DNA of 64,000 nt from CAZTTH01 sp964615975 (GCA_964615975.1 CAZTTH010000020.1:4783-68782); one strand, 5' to 3'; counted from the stretch's first letter, positions 55,027 through 64,000 are shown. A program made the numbers and translations. The notes: generated by a model from the letters alone, not told the origin.

Positions 55027-55925
55027 TTTTTCTCCAAGGTCTTATCTCGCGCCAGCGTTAAATAATTAGTCGGGTGAAAGTCATTTTCACGAATAAATTG
55101 TATGAATTCAGGATCGATCAAGGTCTGAAGTTCAGCGATGCGGGCGGGGTGATGGATATAACCCTTGAGATAAGGGACAAGGTATTGATCTGGTTTATCG
55201 GTGTTAGGCTGGCAGGGATGTAAAAGAACTTGTATCAGTGAATCATGTGAAATTGAGTTTAAACCCGCCATGATAGCATTGACATTCTGAAATCCCGTGT
55301 GCATAACCCCTAAAAAAACCGGATTATAAATCAAGCAATGGTCAATGGCAAGGCGCTCATTGGTCACGGCAAAATGATTCAAAAGCAAGTGCTTGATCAG
55401 ATTCGGCGCGAGAAAAAAACCCCATCTGCCAATGTGAAACGGCTCTTTAACCAAACGAATGGCGGGGATATTGTAATCATTTGCCAGTTGACAAGCAATT
55501 TTGAAAATCGTCGGGATCATATGGGTATGACGGTGAGAATCGATATGATCAATGATAATTTCGTGCTTTGCCAGGCATTCAATTTGATCCTTGATTTCAT
55601 CCTCTATGGCTTGCAGCAACCGGGCATCCGGGTGTTTCAAAGCGTGGTATAATTTCACAAAGCCATAGCGATAATACCCGGAGCCATCGCACAATGGATC
55701 ACTTTTTTTTATGCTCCGGCCACTCCTTCCCTCCACCAGGTTGAGATGGACACCGACACCCAGATCTTGCGCGCCGCGAATCATGTCACATGCTTCCGCA
55801 AACGCGGTCCCATTGGTGCGAATCGAAGTCGAACGCAATAGCCCCCGTCGACAGGCGATCTCGATGCCGGTATTGAACCCTGTCGACAAGCCAAAATCAT
55901 CCCCATGAAAGATTATCTTTTTCAT
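55011..55925 (-). CDS. YdjC/ChbG-family carbohydrate deacetylase
   Basis: A 304-residue protein of the YdjC family. The metal and catalytic motifs are HGDDFGLSTGFN, GVHLNLVEG, IDHIDSHRHTHMIP and VLLHPC. Members deacetylate N-acetylated sugars, including undecaprenyl-linked ones. It overlaps the methyltransferase gene by four bases (ATGA) at the end of a four-gene glycan run, which fits a role in trimming a lipid-linked sugar made by the glycosyltransferase at 56701. Confidence 0.88.
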   Translation of the reverse strand: MKKIIFHGDDFGLSTGFNTGIEIACRRGLLRSTSIRTNGTAFAEACDMIRGAQDLGVGVHLNLVEGRSGRSIKKSDPLCDGSGYYRYGFVKLYHALKHPDARLLQAIEDEIKDQIECLAKHEIIIDHIDSHRHTHMIPTIFKIACQLANDYNIPAIRLVKEPFHIGRWGFFLAPNLIKHLLLNHFAVTNERLAIDHCLIYNPVFLGVMHTGFQNVNAIMAGLNSISHDSLIQVLLHPCQPNTDKPDQYLVPYLKGYIHHPARIAELQTLIDPEFIQFIRENDFHPTNYLTLARDKTLEKNHLRE

Positions 55926-56629
55926 GATCTGTAGGTGATCAGCAGGTGGGTACGATTGGAGTTCATGGTCAGGCGGTGATGAAGCACCTGGATTTCATCG
56001 TCAATCTCATCATGAATCCGTTGCAGGTCACCGTCAGTTAGACGGAGCAAGCGCTGATCCTGCTGAATGCGATGATAAGCACCAAGGCGGGCACGCAGGA
56101 GGAAACCAAAGGTCGTTATCATCATTTTCTCCTTGATGGCGGTTTTCATCAAATTCAACAGGTCATTCAGCAACGTGGTTTTAATGGGGATATCGGCGAT
56201 CAATAGTTTGCCCCCGGTACATACCACTCGTTTGGTTTGTTTTATGAGCGCAATGATTTCACCGACATCACGGTAATATTGAACGACGCTTAAACAAATG
56301 GCTTTGGTGAATGTGGCTTCCGGCAGAAAGGATAAGTCAGTATAATCTTGGCCCAATCGGAGAAAGGAGAGCCGCTCCGGCGCGTTGAACCTGGCACTGT
56401 TTTCGGCGATGTAATTGGCGGAAGTATCAAGCGCGATTATTTGTTTTACCCGTGGCAGAAGAGCACGTTCCAATAATCCCGGCCCACAGCCGATATCGAG
56501 AATGACATCATCCTTGTCATAAGCGAGAATCTGATGCGAAGCCGCAATAAAAATCTCCATGTTTTTTTCTAAAAAAACTGCCGGGAAAACGTTTTCTTCA
56601 TTCCAGAATTTTATCCATGGATTGGCCAA
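55922..56629 (-). CDS. Class I SAM-dependent methyltransferase
   Basis: A 235-residue methyltransferase. Motif I is DVILDIGCGPGLLERALLP (about 42-60), followed by an acidic strand end IIALDTSANYIAEN and motif IV-like FTKAICLSVVQYYRDVGEI. The acceptor is unknown; the context is glycan or lipid modification. It overlaps the deacetylase start by four bases and lies 71 bases after the glycosyltransferase gene. Confidence 0.85.
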   Translation of the reverse strand: MANPWIKFWNEENVFPAVFLEKNMEIFIAASHQILAYDKDDVILDIGCGPGLLERALLPRVKQIIALDTSANYIAENSARFNAPERLSFLRLGQDYTDLSFLPEATFTKAICLSVVQYYRDVGEIIALIKQTKRVVCTGGKLLIADIPIKTTLLNDLLNLMKTAIKEKMMITTFGFLLRARLGAYHRIQQDQRLLRLTDGDLQRIHDEIDDEIQVLHHRLTMNSNRTHLLITYRS

Positions 56630-56700
56630 GAATTACACTCCCTGATTTATAATGCTTGTTATCGGAAAGGGTTAAAATTGTTTATCACGCACCATTTCCC

Positions 56701-57824
56701 TTATGAATTCTTCGCCATTTTTTCGCCATCGATAATTTCATCGATGATATACAACGGCCGTTTCTTCTGTTCGAGAANNNNNNNNNNNNNNNNNNNNNNN
56801 NNNNNNNNNNNNNNNNNNNNNNNNNNNNNNNNNNNNNNNNNNNNNNNNNNNNNNNNNNNNNNNNNNNNNNNNNNNNNTCGCCATCGATAATTTCATCGAT
56901 GATATACAACGGCCGTTTCTTCTGTTCGAGAAAAATTCTCCCCACATATTCGCCTATACACCCAATTAACATCAAATTCAGACTGCCATAAAAGGAAATT
57001 AAAATAACAATCAATATCTGCCAGTTGATGGTTCGTTCGATCAGGGAAAAGCTGATAAATAACAGAAACAACAGACAACTGACGATGAATGATAATAATC
57101 CCGCGTAGATACCGATATTTAATGGCAGCGTTGAAAACGAGGTAATCCCCGAGACCGCCAGGTGCAACGAATCTAATAATCGATATTTCGGCTTGCCCGC
57201 CAGACGCTTCTGAAGATCGAAGGGAACAATATCATATTTGAATCCCATCCAATTAAACAAGCCGCGCAGGAATGGATCGAATTCATTGATACCTTGAATC
57301 TGAATCAGAACTTTTCGATCAATCAGGCGGAAATCGCTGGAGTTGTAGAGAATTTCCGTCGTTGATAATTTGTTTACCAATTTATAGAATGCGCGTGATA
57401 ATACATTTTTAAGCAGGGAACGTTGCCATCCATCCCGCCTGGTGAAGACAATATTATTGCCCGCTTCGTACCGGGCCAGCAATTGTGGAATCAGCGCGGG
57501 AGGATGCTGCAAATCACTATCCATCATGATCACCACATCAGCATCGGCGTAATCCAACCCGGCTTTAAGCGCCAATTGATGTCCGAATCGGCGCGACAGG
57601 TGTATGGCTTTAATCCACGGATATTTGCGTGCCAGTTCACCGGCAACGATGAAGGTGCGATCTGTCGAACGATCGACCACGATAATCAGTTCGCCCCGGT
57701 AACGGGAATGTAATTGGACAAAAACTTTTTCACATTCCTGCACCAGCGGCTCCAGACATTCTTCTTCGTTATATGCCGGAGTTACAATTTGTAATAAGGG
57801 GAGTTCGACCATATTCGACTTCAT
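56701..57824 (-). CDS. Family 2 polyprenyl-phosphate glycosyltransferase (contains assembly gap)
   Basis: A GT2 enzyme of the DPM1/GtrB/ArnC type. The GT-A domain has VTPAYNEEECLEPL, VVDRSTDRTF and MMDSDLQHPP (the D-x-D-type metal site), and LSRRFGHQLALKAGLDYA. Two C-terminal membrane helices lie at about 230-290. The 100-N gap falls near the 3' end, but 55 bases on its two sides are identical. Merging them gives a 322-residue protein ending DEIIDGEKMAKNS with TAA at 56701-56703; the frame read through the Ns is false. It likely transfers a sugar to a polyprenyl phosphate for flipping. It overlaps the upstream membrane gene by four bases. Confidence 0.9.
56778..56877. other. Scaffold gap of 100 N, artefactual
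   Basis: Exactly 100 N join two contigs. The 55 bases before it (56723-56777) and after it (56878-56932) are identical, so the contigs overlap and no sequence is missing. The real chromosome is 155 bases shorter here. Confidence 0.95.
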
Positions 57825-59263
57825 GCGTTTAATTTCGCCGTTATCAATAATTTTATGGTGACAACATCGTCCACATTAACCCATTGACGATGCTTTACCC
57901 GATCCAGTCCATTTCCGATGGTTTCATAAATCAATAAAAATAGCAGCGGATACACCTCATAAAATGCGCGCCATTCATAAAAAACCACCATAATGAAATT
58001 GACGGTCAGCAAAACTGGAAAAACCGCGATGAACAAACGGCGCAGCACCGGATGCTTGGACCGCCATTTCCAGAGACCAACAACCAATGCCAGGGGGATA
58101 TACATCAACGAGAAATAATATGCGGTTAAATCGATTTCGGCGATGAAATACCAAAAATGATGCGCCAATAACCAGGAAAGGTTGTTTCCCAGTTCGCGGT
58201 GAAACACCGCGCCCGGCAACTGACCATAGTGTTGCGCCAGATAAACTTTAACGCCAATGAAATAGGTCGCCTGCAATATCAGACTGAAGAGGAATTTTTT
58301 CCATGGCATTACATCCCACAAGACTACCAGAAAAGCAAAACTGGTCAGGATAAAACTTTCCTTGTGCCAGATCGCGAGCGCAAAACAGAGGTGAAACAGG
58401 AACAGCCGTCTTTTGACAATGAGAAAATACCCCAGGGTTATCATGCTTAAATTGGACATGTCGTAGATATAAGTCGTCATATGAAACAGTACCGGCGTCA
58501 TTAAGCTGAATGCGACCGGAATGAGAAAGCGCGTGTGGATGTCAGAAACATCATAAAGCGTCTTTGCCAGGGAGCCGATAACCCACAACAGGAGAAAATG
58601 AGCGCCGATCGCAATCACGATACTGATGGCAAATTCAACTTCAAACGGTTTCAAACCCATGGTACGATGGCTTAACGCGAGAAACAGATCGCTGTCTTGA
58701 AGATTTTTCCTGATCTCCTGCTGTCGCTCCAATGGGATCAATCGGCTCAGATGGCGTATCAATAGCGGAACCAGTGGTCGCGAAGCAACCCGCGCGTGTC
58801 CTTCTCCACTCATTACCTGATTCCAACTAATGGTACTATGATTATGAAAACCAGGGCGTAAATAAGCCGCGAACACCACAATTTGACTGAGGCTTAAATA
58901 GATGACCGCAAGAAACAAACCGGTGAATATTTTGGTTATGAATTCCTGGGGTGGAAAGGGTGGACGAAATATGATGATTGCAACCATCACCAGTAATGCT
59001 CCGGCACAGAACAATCCATATCTGAACATTTCATCAACCATCGCGAATCGACTTTCCAGGGAAATCGCATCACCCGCCATTGCCTTAAAAACCGGAAACG
59101 ATCTCGTTTCGATATATGGCCGCAGCCACATGTGGCCATATAAAAAATAGAGCAGGTAAATGACTCCGATAAAAATGAATACCCCCCCCAGAAACACCAG
59201 GAAAATCCGGTTCAACTGACACCACTCCCTGATCGCAGGTTGATAATCTTTATCTGGGTTCAT
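57821..59263 (-). CDS. Polytopic membrane protein, possible GT-C-type glycosyltransferase
   Basis: A 480-residue protein with about 10-11 membrane helices. After the first helix (about 20-42) there is a long extracytoplasmic loop. No DD or DE pair typical of PMT/ArnT enzymes is certain. The layout with a GtrB-like enzyme downstream (overlap of four bases) suggests it uses the lipid-linked sugar, as GtrC-type transferases do, but this is inferred. It is first of a four-gene minus-strand operon with the genes at 56701, 55922 and 55011. Confidence 0.6.
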   Translation of the reverse strand: MNPDKDYQPAIREWCQLNRIFLVFLGGVFIFIGVIYLLYFLYGHMWLRPYIETRSFPVFKAMAGDAISLESRFAMVDEMFRYGLFCAGALLVMVAIIIFRPPFPPQEFITKIFTGLFLAVIYLSLSQIVVFAAYLRPGFHNHSTISWNQVMSGEGHARVASRPLVPLLIRHLSRLIPLERQQEIRKNLQDSDLFLALSHRTMGLKPFEVEFAISIVIAIGAHFLLLWVIGSLAKTLYDVSDIHTRFLIPVAFSLMTPVLFHMTTYIYDMSNLSMITLGYFLIVKRRLFLFHLCFALAIWHKESFILTSFAFLVVLWDVMPWKKFLFSLILQATYFIGVKVYLAQHYGQLPGAVFHRELGNNLSWLLAHHFWYFIAEIDLTAYYFSLMYIPLALVVGLWKWRSKHPVLRRLFIAVFPVLLTVNFIMVVFYEWRAFYEVYPLLFLLIYETIGNGLDRVKHRQWVNVDDVVTIKLLITAKLNA

Positions 59264-59302
59264 CGATTTGCTTTGAGATGGGATTATTGCACGGTGGAGA
59301 AA

Positions 59303-59368
59303 CGGAGAGCGGACATTCCTGTCCGCTATAAATCTGAAACCTTGGCGGTCTGGAATGTCCGCCCTCCG
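59303..59368. repeat. Nested inverted repeat with GCGGACATTCC core
   Basis: Arms 59303-59319 and 59352-59368 are inverted with one mismatch in 17 bp. Inside the left half a second hairpin forms (59308-59314 with 59321-59327). The left core GCGGACATTCCTGTCCGC differs at two paired positions from the hairpin core at the pgsA stop (22886-22903), which keeps the stem. This looks like a small REP-type family. It lies between the pyrophosphatase 3' end and the glycan operon start. Confidence 0.6.
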
Positions 59369-59449
59369 ATAACATCAAATCAAAAATTTTAATGCTTGTC
59401 TAATCACAAAAATAAATACTCATACCTAAGCATCATTACCGATAAATGC

Positions 59450-60061
59450 TTATTGCCCAAATTCATCGGTATAATCCGCCATGGCAGCGGTTACGACTTT
59501 CAACGCGTGGTCACGGTCATATTCCTTTTCTATAAAGGTTTGCGATTCTTCCCCAGGGATCATTTTGTAGGTGCTGAAGTAATGGTGCAGGCGCTCGATC
59601 AGAATGGTCGGCACATCGCTGATTTGCTGGGCGCTGCCCCAAAAGTTGTCATTGGCAAGAACTGCTACAATTTTATCATCAGCTTCTCCATGATCGATAA
59701 CTTGTATCCCACCAATCACGCGAGCTTTGAGTATGACTTCAGATCGATTAATCGGCCGCTCGCTCAAGACACAAATATCCAGAGGATCGTAATCAGCGCG
59801 ATTGGCACTTGAAGAAAACGCGCAAACCCTAGCCCCGCAATAAGTTCGCGGAATAAAACCATACAATGTCGGCGGTTGTGACGATGACCGTTGCGGACGA
59901 TCGACCCGCATATAACCGGTAATTTTATCAATTTCATATTTTACCAGATCATACGGGGTAATTTCAATATACGCATGGACGATCTCTGGCGGATTTGGAC
60001 CAATGTCCAAACCATGCCAGGGATGCGGCCGCCAACGAAAAAAAGGTTCGGGAAACGTCAT
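59450..60061 (-). CDS. ppa: Inorganic pyrophosphatase, family I-like
   Basis: A 203-residue soluble pyrophosphatase. It has VKYEIDKITGYMRVDRPQ, LYGFIPRTYCG, the metal-binding D-x-D-P-x-D site in ADYDPLDICVLSE, and VIDHGEADDKIVAVLANDN. It is longer at both ends than E. coli Ppa. It hydrolyses pyrophosphate to drive biosynthesis. The ATG at 60059-60061 is chosen; the open frame reaches a TTG at 60079 and no clear ribosome binding site separates them. Confidence 0.9.
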   Translation of the reverse strand: MTFPEPFFRWRPHPWHGLDIGPNPPEIVHAYIEITPYDLVKYEIDKITGYMRVDRPQRSSSQPPTLYGFIPRTYCGARVCAFSSSANRADYDPLDICVLSERPINRSEVILKARVIGGIQVIDHGEADDKIVAVLANDNFWGSAQQISDVPTILIERLHHYFSTYKMIPGEESQTFIEKEYDRDHALKVVTAAMADYTDEFGQ

Positions 60062-60173
60062 AGGTGCTATTTCGTTCAATGATTATAGACTGCAAGCAGT
60101 CGAATTTTTGACCACCATCGTTCTAGTCAGACTGATAAACTTTCAATCTTCTTCTAAAAACTGATTGTGTTCA

Positions 60174-60461
60174 TTATATCACCGGGGTGATTTCCGCAAA
60201 GAAAATAGATTCATCCCAACGCCCTGAGGCTTCCTTATGCCATCCGCGAATCATGATTTTATCATCGATTTCCAGATAAGGGATCGCTTTTTTTCCGGTT
60301 TTTGATGATAAGTATTCAGCCGCCTTGGTGTCGGCATCGATATCTATTTCATTAAACTCAATGTTGTTTTTCCTTAATACATCCTTAAATCTTCGACAAT
60401 CCGAACACCAGGGTGTTGTATAGACATTTAAACGATGTTTGCTTAGTTCCTGCCAGCTCAT
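60174..60461 (-). CDS. Glutaredoxin-family protein
   Basis: A 95-residue thioredoxin-fold protein. The redox site is CSDC in VYTTPWCSDCRRFKDVLRKNNI, and the cis-proline lies in KKAIPYLEIDDK. It resembles mycoredoxin/NrdH-type glutaredoxins. A C-terminal extension (GWHKEASGRWDESIFFAEIT) is present. A clear AGGAGG precedes the ATG. It lies 21 bases after the TrmH-family gene, so cotranscription with rpoN is possible. Confidence 0.87.
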   Translation of the reverse strand: MSWQELSKHRLNVYTTPWCSDCRRFKDVLRKNNIEFNEIDIDADTKAAEYLSSKTGKKAIPYLEIDDKIMIRGWHKEASGRWDESIFFAEITPVI

Positions 60462-60482
60462 CAGTTATTCCTCCTGAATTCT

Positions 60483-61019
60483 TTAGTGATCAATCAACGG
60501 TAAAGGGTTAATCAATGGTTTTAGCGCAAAATATACGGCCACGGCAGCACAGTTTGCAACATTCAGAGAATTTTTCCGCCCAAATACAGGCAGACAGGCA
60601 TAGGCATCGCATTTATCAAGTGTTTTTGGTGAAATTCCCAGGGCTTCATTGCCAAACACCAATGCCAACGGATAACGAAACTCGATATGCCAAATCGGCG
60701 GAGCATTTTCTATGGTCTCAATAGCCAGACGAAATACCCGTTTTTCTCCCAAGGCGATCATAGCTGTCTCACCATTATCGCAATGCTCCCAAGGCACCAT
60801 TTTATCACAACCACGGGCAGTCTTATTTAACTTGGGATGCGGTGGCGCTGGTGTATATCCGCACAGTATTATCTTTTCAATTTGGGTAACTTCGGCCAGG
60901 CGAAAGATATTGCCTGTATTATAAGCGCTGCGCAAATTTTCCAGTACCAATATAATTTCATGCGCATTGAATGACGGCTGCTTGGAGTCCTCTCTGTCCC
61001 CAACGATTATTTTGGTCAT
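60483..61019 (-). CDS. TrmH/SpoU-family RNA 2'-O-methyltransferase
   Basis: A 178-residue SPOUT methyltransferase. Motif 1 is LENLRSAYNTGNIFRLAEV (N-x-G-x3-R), motif 2 LALVFGNEALGIS, and motif 3 LPVFGRKNSLNVANCAAVAVYFAL, where the S-L-N-V-A forms the knot. It methylates a ribose in tRNA or rRNA; which one cannot be told. It starts nine bases after the rpoN stop and is probably in its operon. Confidence 0.9.
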   Translation of the reverse strand: MTKIIVGDREDSKQPSFNAHEIILVLENLRSAYNTGNIFRLAEVTQIEKIILCGYTPAPPHPKLNKTARGCDKMVPWEHCDNGETAMIALGEKRVFRLAIETIENAPPIWHIEFRYPLALVFGNEALGISPKTLDKCDAYACLPVFGRKNSLNVANCAAVAVYFALKPLINPLPLIDH

Positions 61020-61028
61020 GATCAGAGA

Positions 61029-62582
61029 TTAGATATAATTACGCCGTTTATGCGTGGAGGGGATTCCAAGTTCTTCGCGATACTTGCTGATCGTTCGTCG
61101 CGCCACGTTCAATCCATGTTTTTTTAGCTCTTTGGCTATCTGCTGATCACTGATGGGATGAGATGAATCTTCCACGGAAATAATTTCCTGTATTTTGCTT
61201 TTTATGCTAAGGTTTGACAGGGAATCGCCATCATCGGTTTGATACCCTGAATTAAAAAAATGCTTAAGGGGAAACATCCCCTGCGGAGTTTGGATAAACT
61301 TATTGGCAACTGCCCGGCTGACCGTAGTTTCATGAACTCCGATATCCTGAGCAACCTGATGCATCGTCAAGGGTTTCATTGATTCTTTCCCATTATTAAA
61401 AAAATCCGCTTGATACGAAACAATGCAATCCGCTATTTTTTTTATCGTTGTTTGACGCTGATCCAAACCTTTCATCAGCAAACGCGCGTTGTTGATTTTC
61501 TCCCGAAGATATGCCTTGGTTTCAGCACTGGTGTCTGGATCTGATAATAACCTTAAATAACGTGGCGAGATACGCACCACAGGTAAATAATCTTTACTTG
61601 TTGTCACGTGAAATTGGCCATCATTATTTCTATTGACCACTATTTCCGGGAGAACATATTGATCTGCTTCAGTTTCATATTGGCTTCCCGGGCGTGGTCG
61701 AAGATTGCGGATTTCACGAATCACATCATATAACATGGCAGGCGTTGACTTCACCAGTTTGGCAATTTCCGGAATACGGTTGTTTTTCAATAAATCAAGA
61801 TATTTATCCACAAGCTTATACGCCAGGGTGTTTTTTTTACCCTGACGGGACATCTGTAACAACAAGGATTCACGGAGATTGCGGGCACCAACCCCTGGCG
61901 GATCAAAGGTTTGAATAAACTGCAATGCTTTCTCAACTTTTTCTGGCGGGATGCCTCGTATCTGAGCTATTTCCTCTAAATGTGCTCGTAAATATCCGGA
62001 TGGCGCAATATTACCGATTATGGCTTCACCGATCGCCTTGATTTCAGGATCTGCCGAACTGGTGCGCAATTGCTCCAACAAATCATCCGCGAGTGTGGGG
62101 CGGGTTGTCAGGGAATCAAAAAAATGTTGCCTTTTCTCTTCATCCTCGGTTGATGTCTTGGTTATTTGAGATTGGCTGGCGTATTCCCACCAGCCCTGAT
62201 CCATTTGCATCAAATTAGCGAGAAACTCATCTTTTTCAGCGACCAGCGCCGCCATGTCATGATTAAGATCAGGTGGCGAATCCATTTCTTCGATGGGATC
62301 GCCGATTAGCATTTCGTTGCCATGCAGATTATGCTCGCTGGATTCACCTTCGTCTTGATCTTTAATGTCATTTATATCACTGTTTTCCAACGAATTTTCA
62401 CTCCGCTTTGATTCAGACTCCTCTACCCTTTCCAAAACCGGATTCAAGATTAATTCTTGATCGATTAATGCTTGGATTTCCATGTAGGGCGCGGTCAATA
62501 AGGCTAAGGATTGAATCTGATGCGGAGCTAAACTCAATTCCTGCCGCAATTCAGGAGATTGATATAAACTTTGTTGCAACAT
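61029..62582 (-). CDS. rpoN: RNA polymerase sigma-54 factor RpoN
   Basis: A 517-residue sigma-54. The N-terminal activator-interacting region is MLQQSLYQSPELRQELSLAPHQIQSLALLT. An acidic linker (about 60-125) leads to the core-binding domain (DFTTRPTLADDLLEQL-type helices from about 145). The DNA-binding part has the helix-turn-helix MHQVAQDIGVHETTVSRAVANK, and the RpoN box ARRTISKYREELGIPS lies near the C-terminus. It directs polymerase to -24/-12 promoters with AAA+ activators, none of which is in the window. Confidence 0.96.
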   Translation of the reverse strand: MLQQSLYQSPELRQELSLAPHQIQSLALLTAPYMEIQALIDQELILNPVLERVEESESKRSENSLENSDINDIKDQDEGESSEHNLHGNEMLIGDPIEEMDSPPDLNHDMAALVAEKDEFLANLMQMDQGWWEYASQSQITKTSTEDEEKRQHFFDSLTTRPTLADDLLEQLRTSSADPEIKAIGEAIIGNIAPSGYLRAHLEEIAQIRGIPPEKVEKALQFIQTFDPPGVGARNLRESLLLQMSRQGKKNTLAYKLVDKYLDLLKNNRIPEIAKLVKSTPAMLYDVIREIRNLRPRPGSQYETEADQYVLPEIVVNRNNDGQFHVTTSKDYLPVVRISPRYLRLLSDPDTSAETKAYLREKINNARLLMKGLDQRQTTIKKIADCIVSYQADFFNNGKESMKPLTMHQVAQDIGVHETTVSRAVANKFIQTPQGMFPLKHFFNSGYQTDDGDSLSNLSIKSKIQEIISVEDSSHPISDQQIAKELKKHGLNVARRTISKYREELGIPSTHKRRNYI

Positions 62583-62952
62583 GATGTTATGGTGCCTGTA
62601 CGTTGTGTTTATGTTGTACTTTTCAAGATCATCAGGTATTAGAAAAAGATAACATGTGTTCCCTTCTAATTGAAATGGCGAGATTCTAAAGTTCGACTGC
62701 TTTCAACCCTACCGATCGGGTTAATCTTGAATTCATCTCTCAACAATTTAATTCAACATCCGCTGGATGCCCACATTATGCATTATCGGCTACCATGCCG
62801 GTGAATATTTTGTCACTGAACATTCTTGCTTTGAACTCCCTAAAATGCTAAATGGGTAATTTTGGTATTCATTCAGAATACATCAGAATGTAACATGTAT
62901 ATTATTAAAACTAACCGCAAGACAAGGCAATGTCAAAAGTGATATAAAAGGA
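62583..62952. other. Intergenic region rpoN / MBL-fold hydrolase
   Basis: 370 bases between divergent genes, AT-rich. It should hold both promoters. I see no gene, strong hairpin or repeat in it. Confidence 0.4.
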
Positions 62953-62958
62953 ATGCCC

Positions 62959-63738
62959 ATGATAGAAGTAATCACACTAGGCAGTGGGAGCGCAGGAAAC
63001 GCGGTAATCATCAAATACCAGGAACTGGGAATTTTAATCGACGCCGGTTTTTCAGCAGTGGAATTGGATCGGAGGCTTAATGAAGCCGGTCTTTCACCTC
63101 AACAGATTTGCGCCATTTTAATTTCGCATGAGCATGATGATCATGTCCAGGGAGTACGTGTATTCGCGAAACGAAATGGAGAATTACCGGTATATGCGAA
63201 TTCACTTACTTTCGAACGCTTGCGTCTGTTGCGCAAAGCTCCCGAAAACATGACTGTTTTCACTAACGGTTCCCCATTCACGATAGGCGCATTTAGCATT
63301 GAGGCTTTTTCGATCTGCCATGATGCCGTCGATCCGGTGGGTTTTATTATCAAGTGTCAGGATCGCAAGATCGGCATCGCCACCGACCTAGGATATGCCG
63401 GGAAAATGGTGCCGCTCAAACTTCATAACAGCCATCTCTTGATTCTCGAAAGCAATCATGACCCCGATAGGTTGCGTCAATCTCAACGACCTCCATACCT
63501 GCAGCATCGCATTATGAGTCGTCGGGGACATTTAAGCAATCAGGATGCGATCGATTTATTGGCACAAACTATTGGGCCTGATACTAAGCACCTGATTATG
63601 GCGCATTTAAGCGATGATTGCAACCATCCTAATCTGGTCTTCAACCTGGTCAGGAACTATTTGCAATCCATTAAAAGAAATGATATTGAAGTCGTTATCG
63701 CCGAGCAAAACCGCATCGATAAAAGAGTTGTTTCATAA
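62959..63738 (+). CDS. MBL-fold metallohydrolase (YycJ/WalJ-like)
   Basis: A 259-residue metallo-beta-lactamase fold protein. It opens with VITLGSGSAGNAVIIK, has the metal motif SHEHDDHVQGV (H-x-H-x-D-H), then ILESNHDPDRL and MAHLSDDCNHP with later metal ligands. Family members are exonuclease-like and linked to mismatch repair or the cell-wall regulon in Firmicutes; the role here is open. AAAGGA lies seven bases before the ATG at 62959, which I prefer over the ATG at 62953. Confidence 0.87.
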   Translation: MIEVITLGSGSAGNAVIIKYQELGILIDAGFSAVELDRRLNEAGLSPQQICAILISHEHDDHVQGVRVFAKRNGELPVYANSLTFERLRLLRKAPENMTVFTNGSPFTIGAFSIEAFSICHDAVDPVGFIIKCQDRKIGIATDLGYAGKMVPLKLHNSHLLILESNHDPDRLRQSQRPPYLQHRIMSRRGHLSNQDAIDLLAQTIGPDTKHLIMAHLSDDCNHPNLVFNLVRNYLQSIKRNDIEVVIAEQNRIDKRVVS

Positions 63739-63743
63739 AACAA

Positions 63744-63777
63744 AGCCACCAACAATTTTTGTTGGTGGCTGTTTTTA
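63744..63777 (+). terminator. Intrinsic terminator after the MBL-fold gene
   Basis: An 11-bp perfect stem (AGCCACCAACA, 63744-63754, with 63760-63770), a 5-nt loop, then GTTTTTAT. On the other strand it is followed by a T-rich stretch, so it could also serve the convergent partial gene at 63825. Confidence 0.88.
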
Positions 63778-63824
63778 TATTTATATATATTGGATTTGGG
63801 GTTTTATGGGATAACCCATTACTA

Positions 63825-64000
63825 TTATGGTTCTATATAAATCAATGGATTAACTACCGCCTGATTTCCTTTGATATCAAGCAACAAACTTGTCCCATCG
63901 AAATTAACCTTGATATTATTCCCGGAATTGAGCGTGATAATTGTATTAAGTGTAATTGTGATCTTACATTTATTCTCATCAATAGTAATATCAGTAATTG
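63825..64000 (-). CDS. C-terminal end of an unknown protein (runs off the window)
   Basis: A minus-strand frame open from the window edge to TAA at 63825-63827 gives 58 residues that look real: the beta-type sequence runs ITDITIDENKCKITITLN and ends KGNQAVVNPLIYIEP. It alternates polar and hydrophobic residues as in a beta-sandwich or exported repeat protein. The start lies beyond 64000. I do not recognise it. The convergent terminator at 63744-63777 supports a gene end here. Confidence 0.5.
   Translation of the reverse strand, partial: ITDITIDENKCKITITLNTIITLNSGNNIKVNFDGTSLLLDIKGNQAVVNPLIYIEP

Noticed and set aside
56685..57824. 379-residue reading of the glycosyltransferase through the N gap
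   Set aside because: It depends on 100 artificial bases and repeats the flanking 55 bases in a wrong frame; the merged 322-residue version ends cleanly.

Overview
This is a 64 kb stretch of a bacterial chromosome, apparently from a scaffolded draft assembly because it holds a 100-base N run. GC content looks moderate. Heptose phosphatase GmhB, a Tat system, sigma-54, CHASE2 cyclase and several Ser/Thr kinases suggest a Gram-negative (diderm), free-living bacterium with complex signalling. A complete ectABCD operon, two sodium:solute symporters and an Na+/H+ antiporter suggest saline or fluctuating osmolarity. I cannot assign a phylum from the sequence alone; an uncultured lineage is plausible. 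TAG is used as a normal stop here (for example at the ends of the genes at 12418, 19449 and 24263).

Layout. 0.3-10 kb: tRNA-Ser(GGA), a thiS/thiF pair, a membrane protein, an array of four strong hairpins, a three-gene operon (yjbQ, an unknown gene, a DinB-like gene), tatC-tatA with an oxidoreductase, a membrane sensor histidine kinase and an exported protein. 10-12.4 kb: recR, a eukaryote-type dihydrofolate reductase and an alkyltransferase-like repair protein. 12.4-22 kb: a signalling island with a double-kinase/FGE-domain protein, a kinase fused to a cNMP-binding domain, a probable pseudokinase and a CHASE2 class III adenylate cyclase. 22-24.3 kb: pgsA and an exported VWA protein. 24.3-29.6 kb: a decayed type III restriction-modification locus carrying a BRO-family gene, followed by a VapBC-like pair whose toxin is interrupted by a 116-bp MITE-like element. 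29.6-33.7 kb: trpE, a family-4 uracil-DNA glycosylase and ada. 34.4-39 kb: ectABCD plus a symporter. 39.6-46.5 kb: two small membrane proteins of unknown role, an Na+/H+ antiporter with a cNMP domain, and a large PIG-L-type deacetylase. 46.7-52 kb: a defence-like island (structured repeat, MNT nucleotidyltransferase, HEPN gene with an amber codon, BPTD_3080-like helicase-nuclease, AbiJ-like HEPN protein, DUF2442). 52-55 kb: gmhB, a repeat element, and a 54-residue membrane microprotein overlapping a symporter gene; a truncated copy of the microprotein lies before gmhB. 55-59.3 kb: a four-gene polyprenol-glycan cluster on the minus strand containing the assembly gap. 59.4-64 kb: pyrophosphatase, an rpoN-trmH-glutaredoxin run, an MBL-fold hydrolase and the end of an unknown gene.

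How parts may work together (inference): the cyclase at 19.4-21.9 kb could make cAMP read by the cNMP domains of the kinase at 16.3-17.9 kb and of the antiporter at 40.9-43.7 kb, linking a membrane or extracellular cue to phosphorylation and ion balance. The ectoine genes and symporter form a coherent osmoprotection unit. The type III locus and both toxin-type genes carry inactivating lesions, so this part of the accessory genome seems to be decaying.
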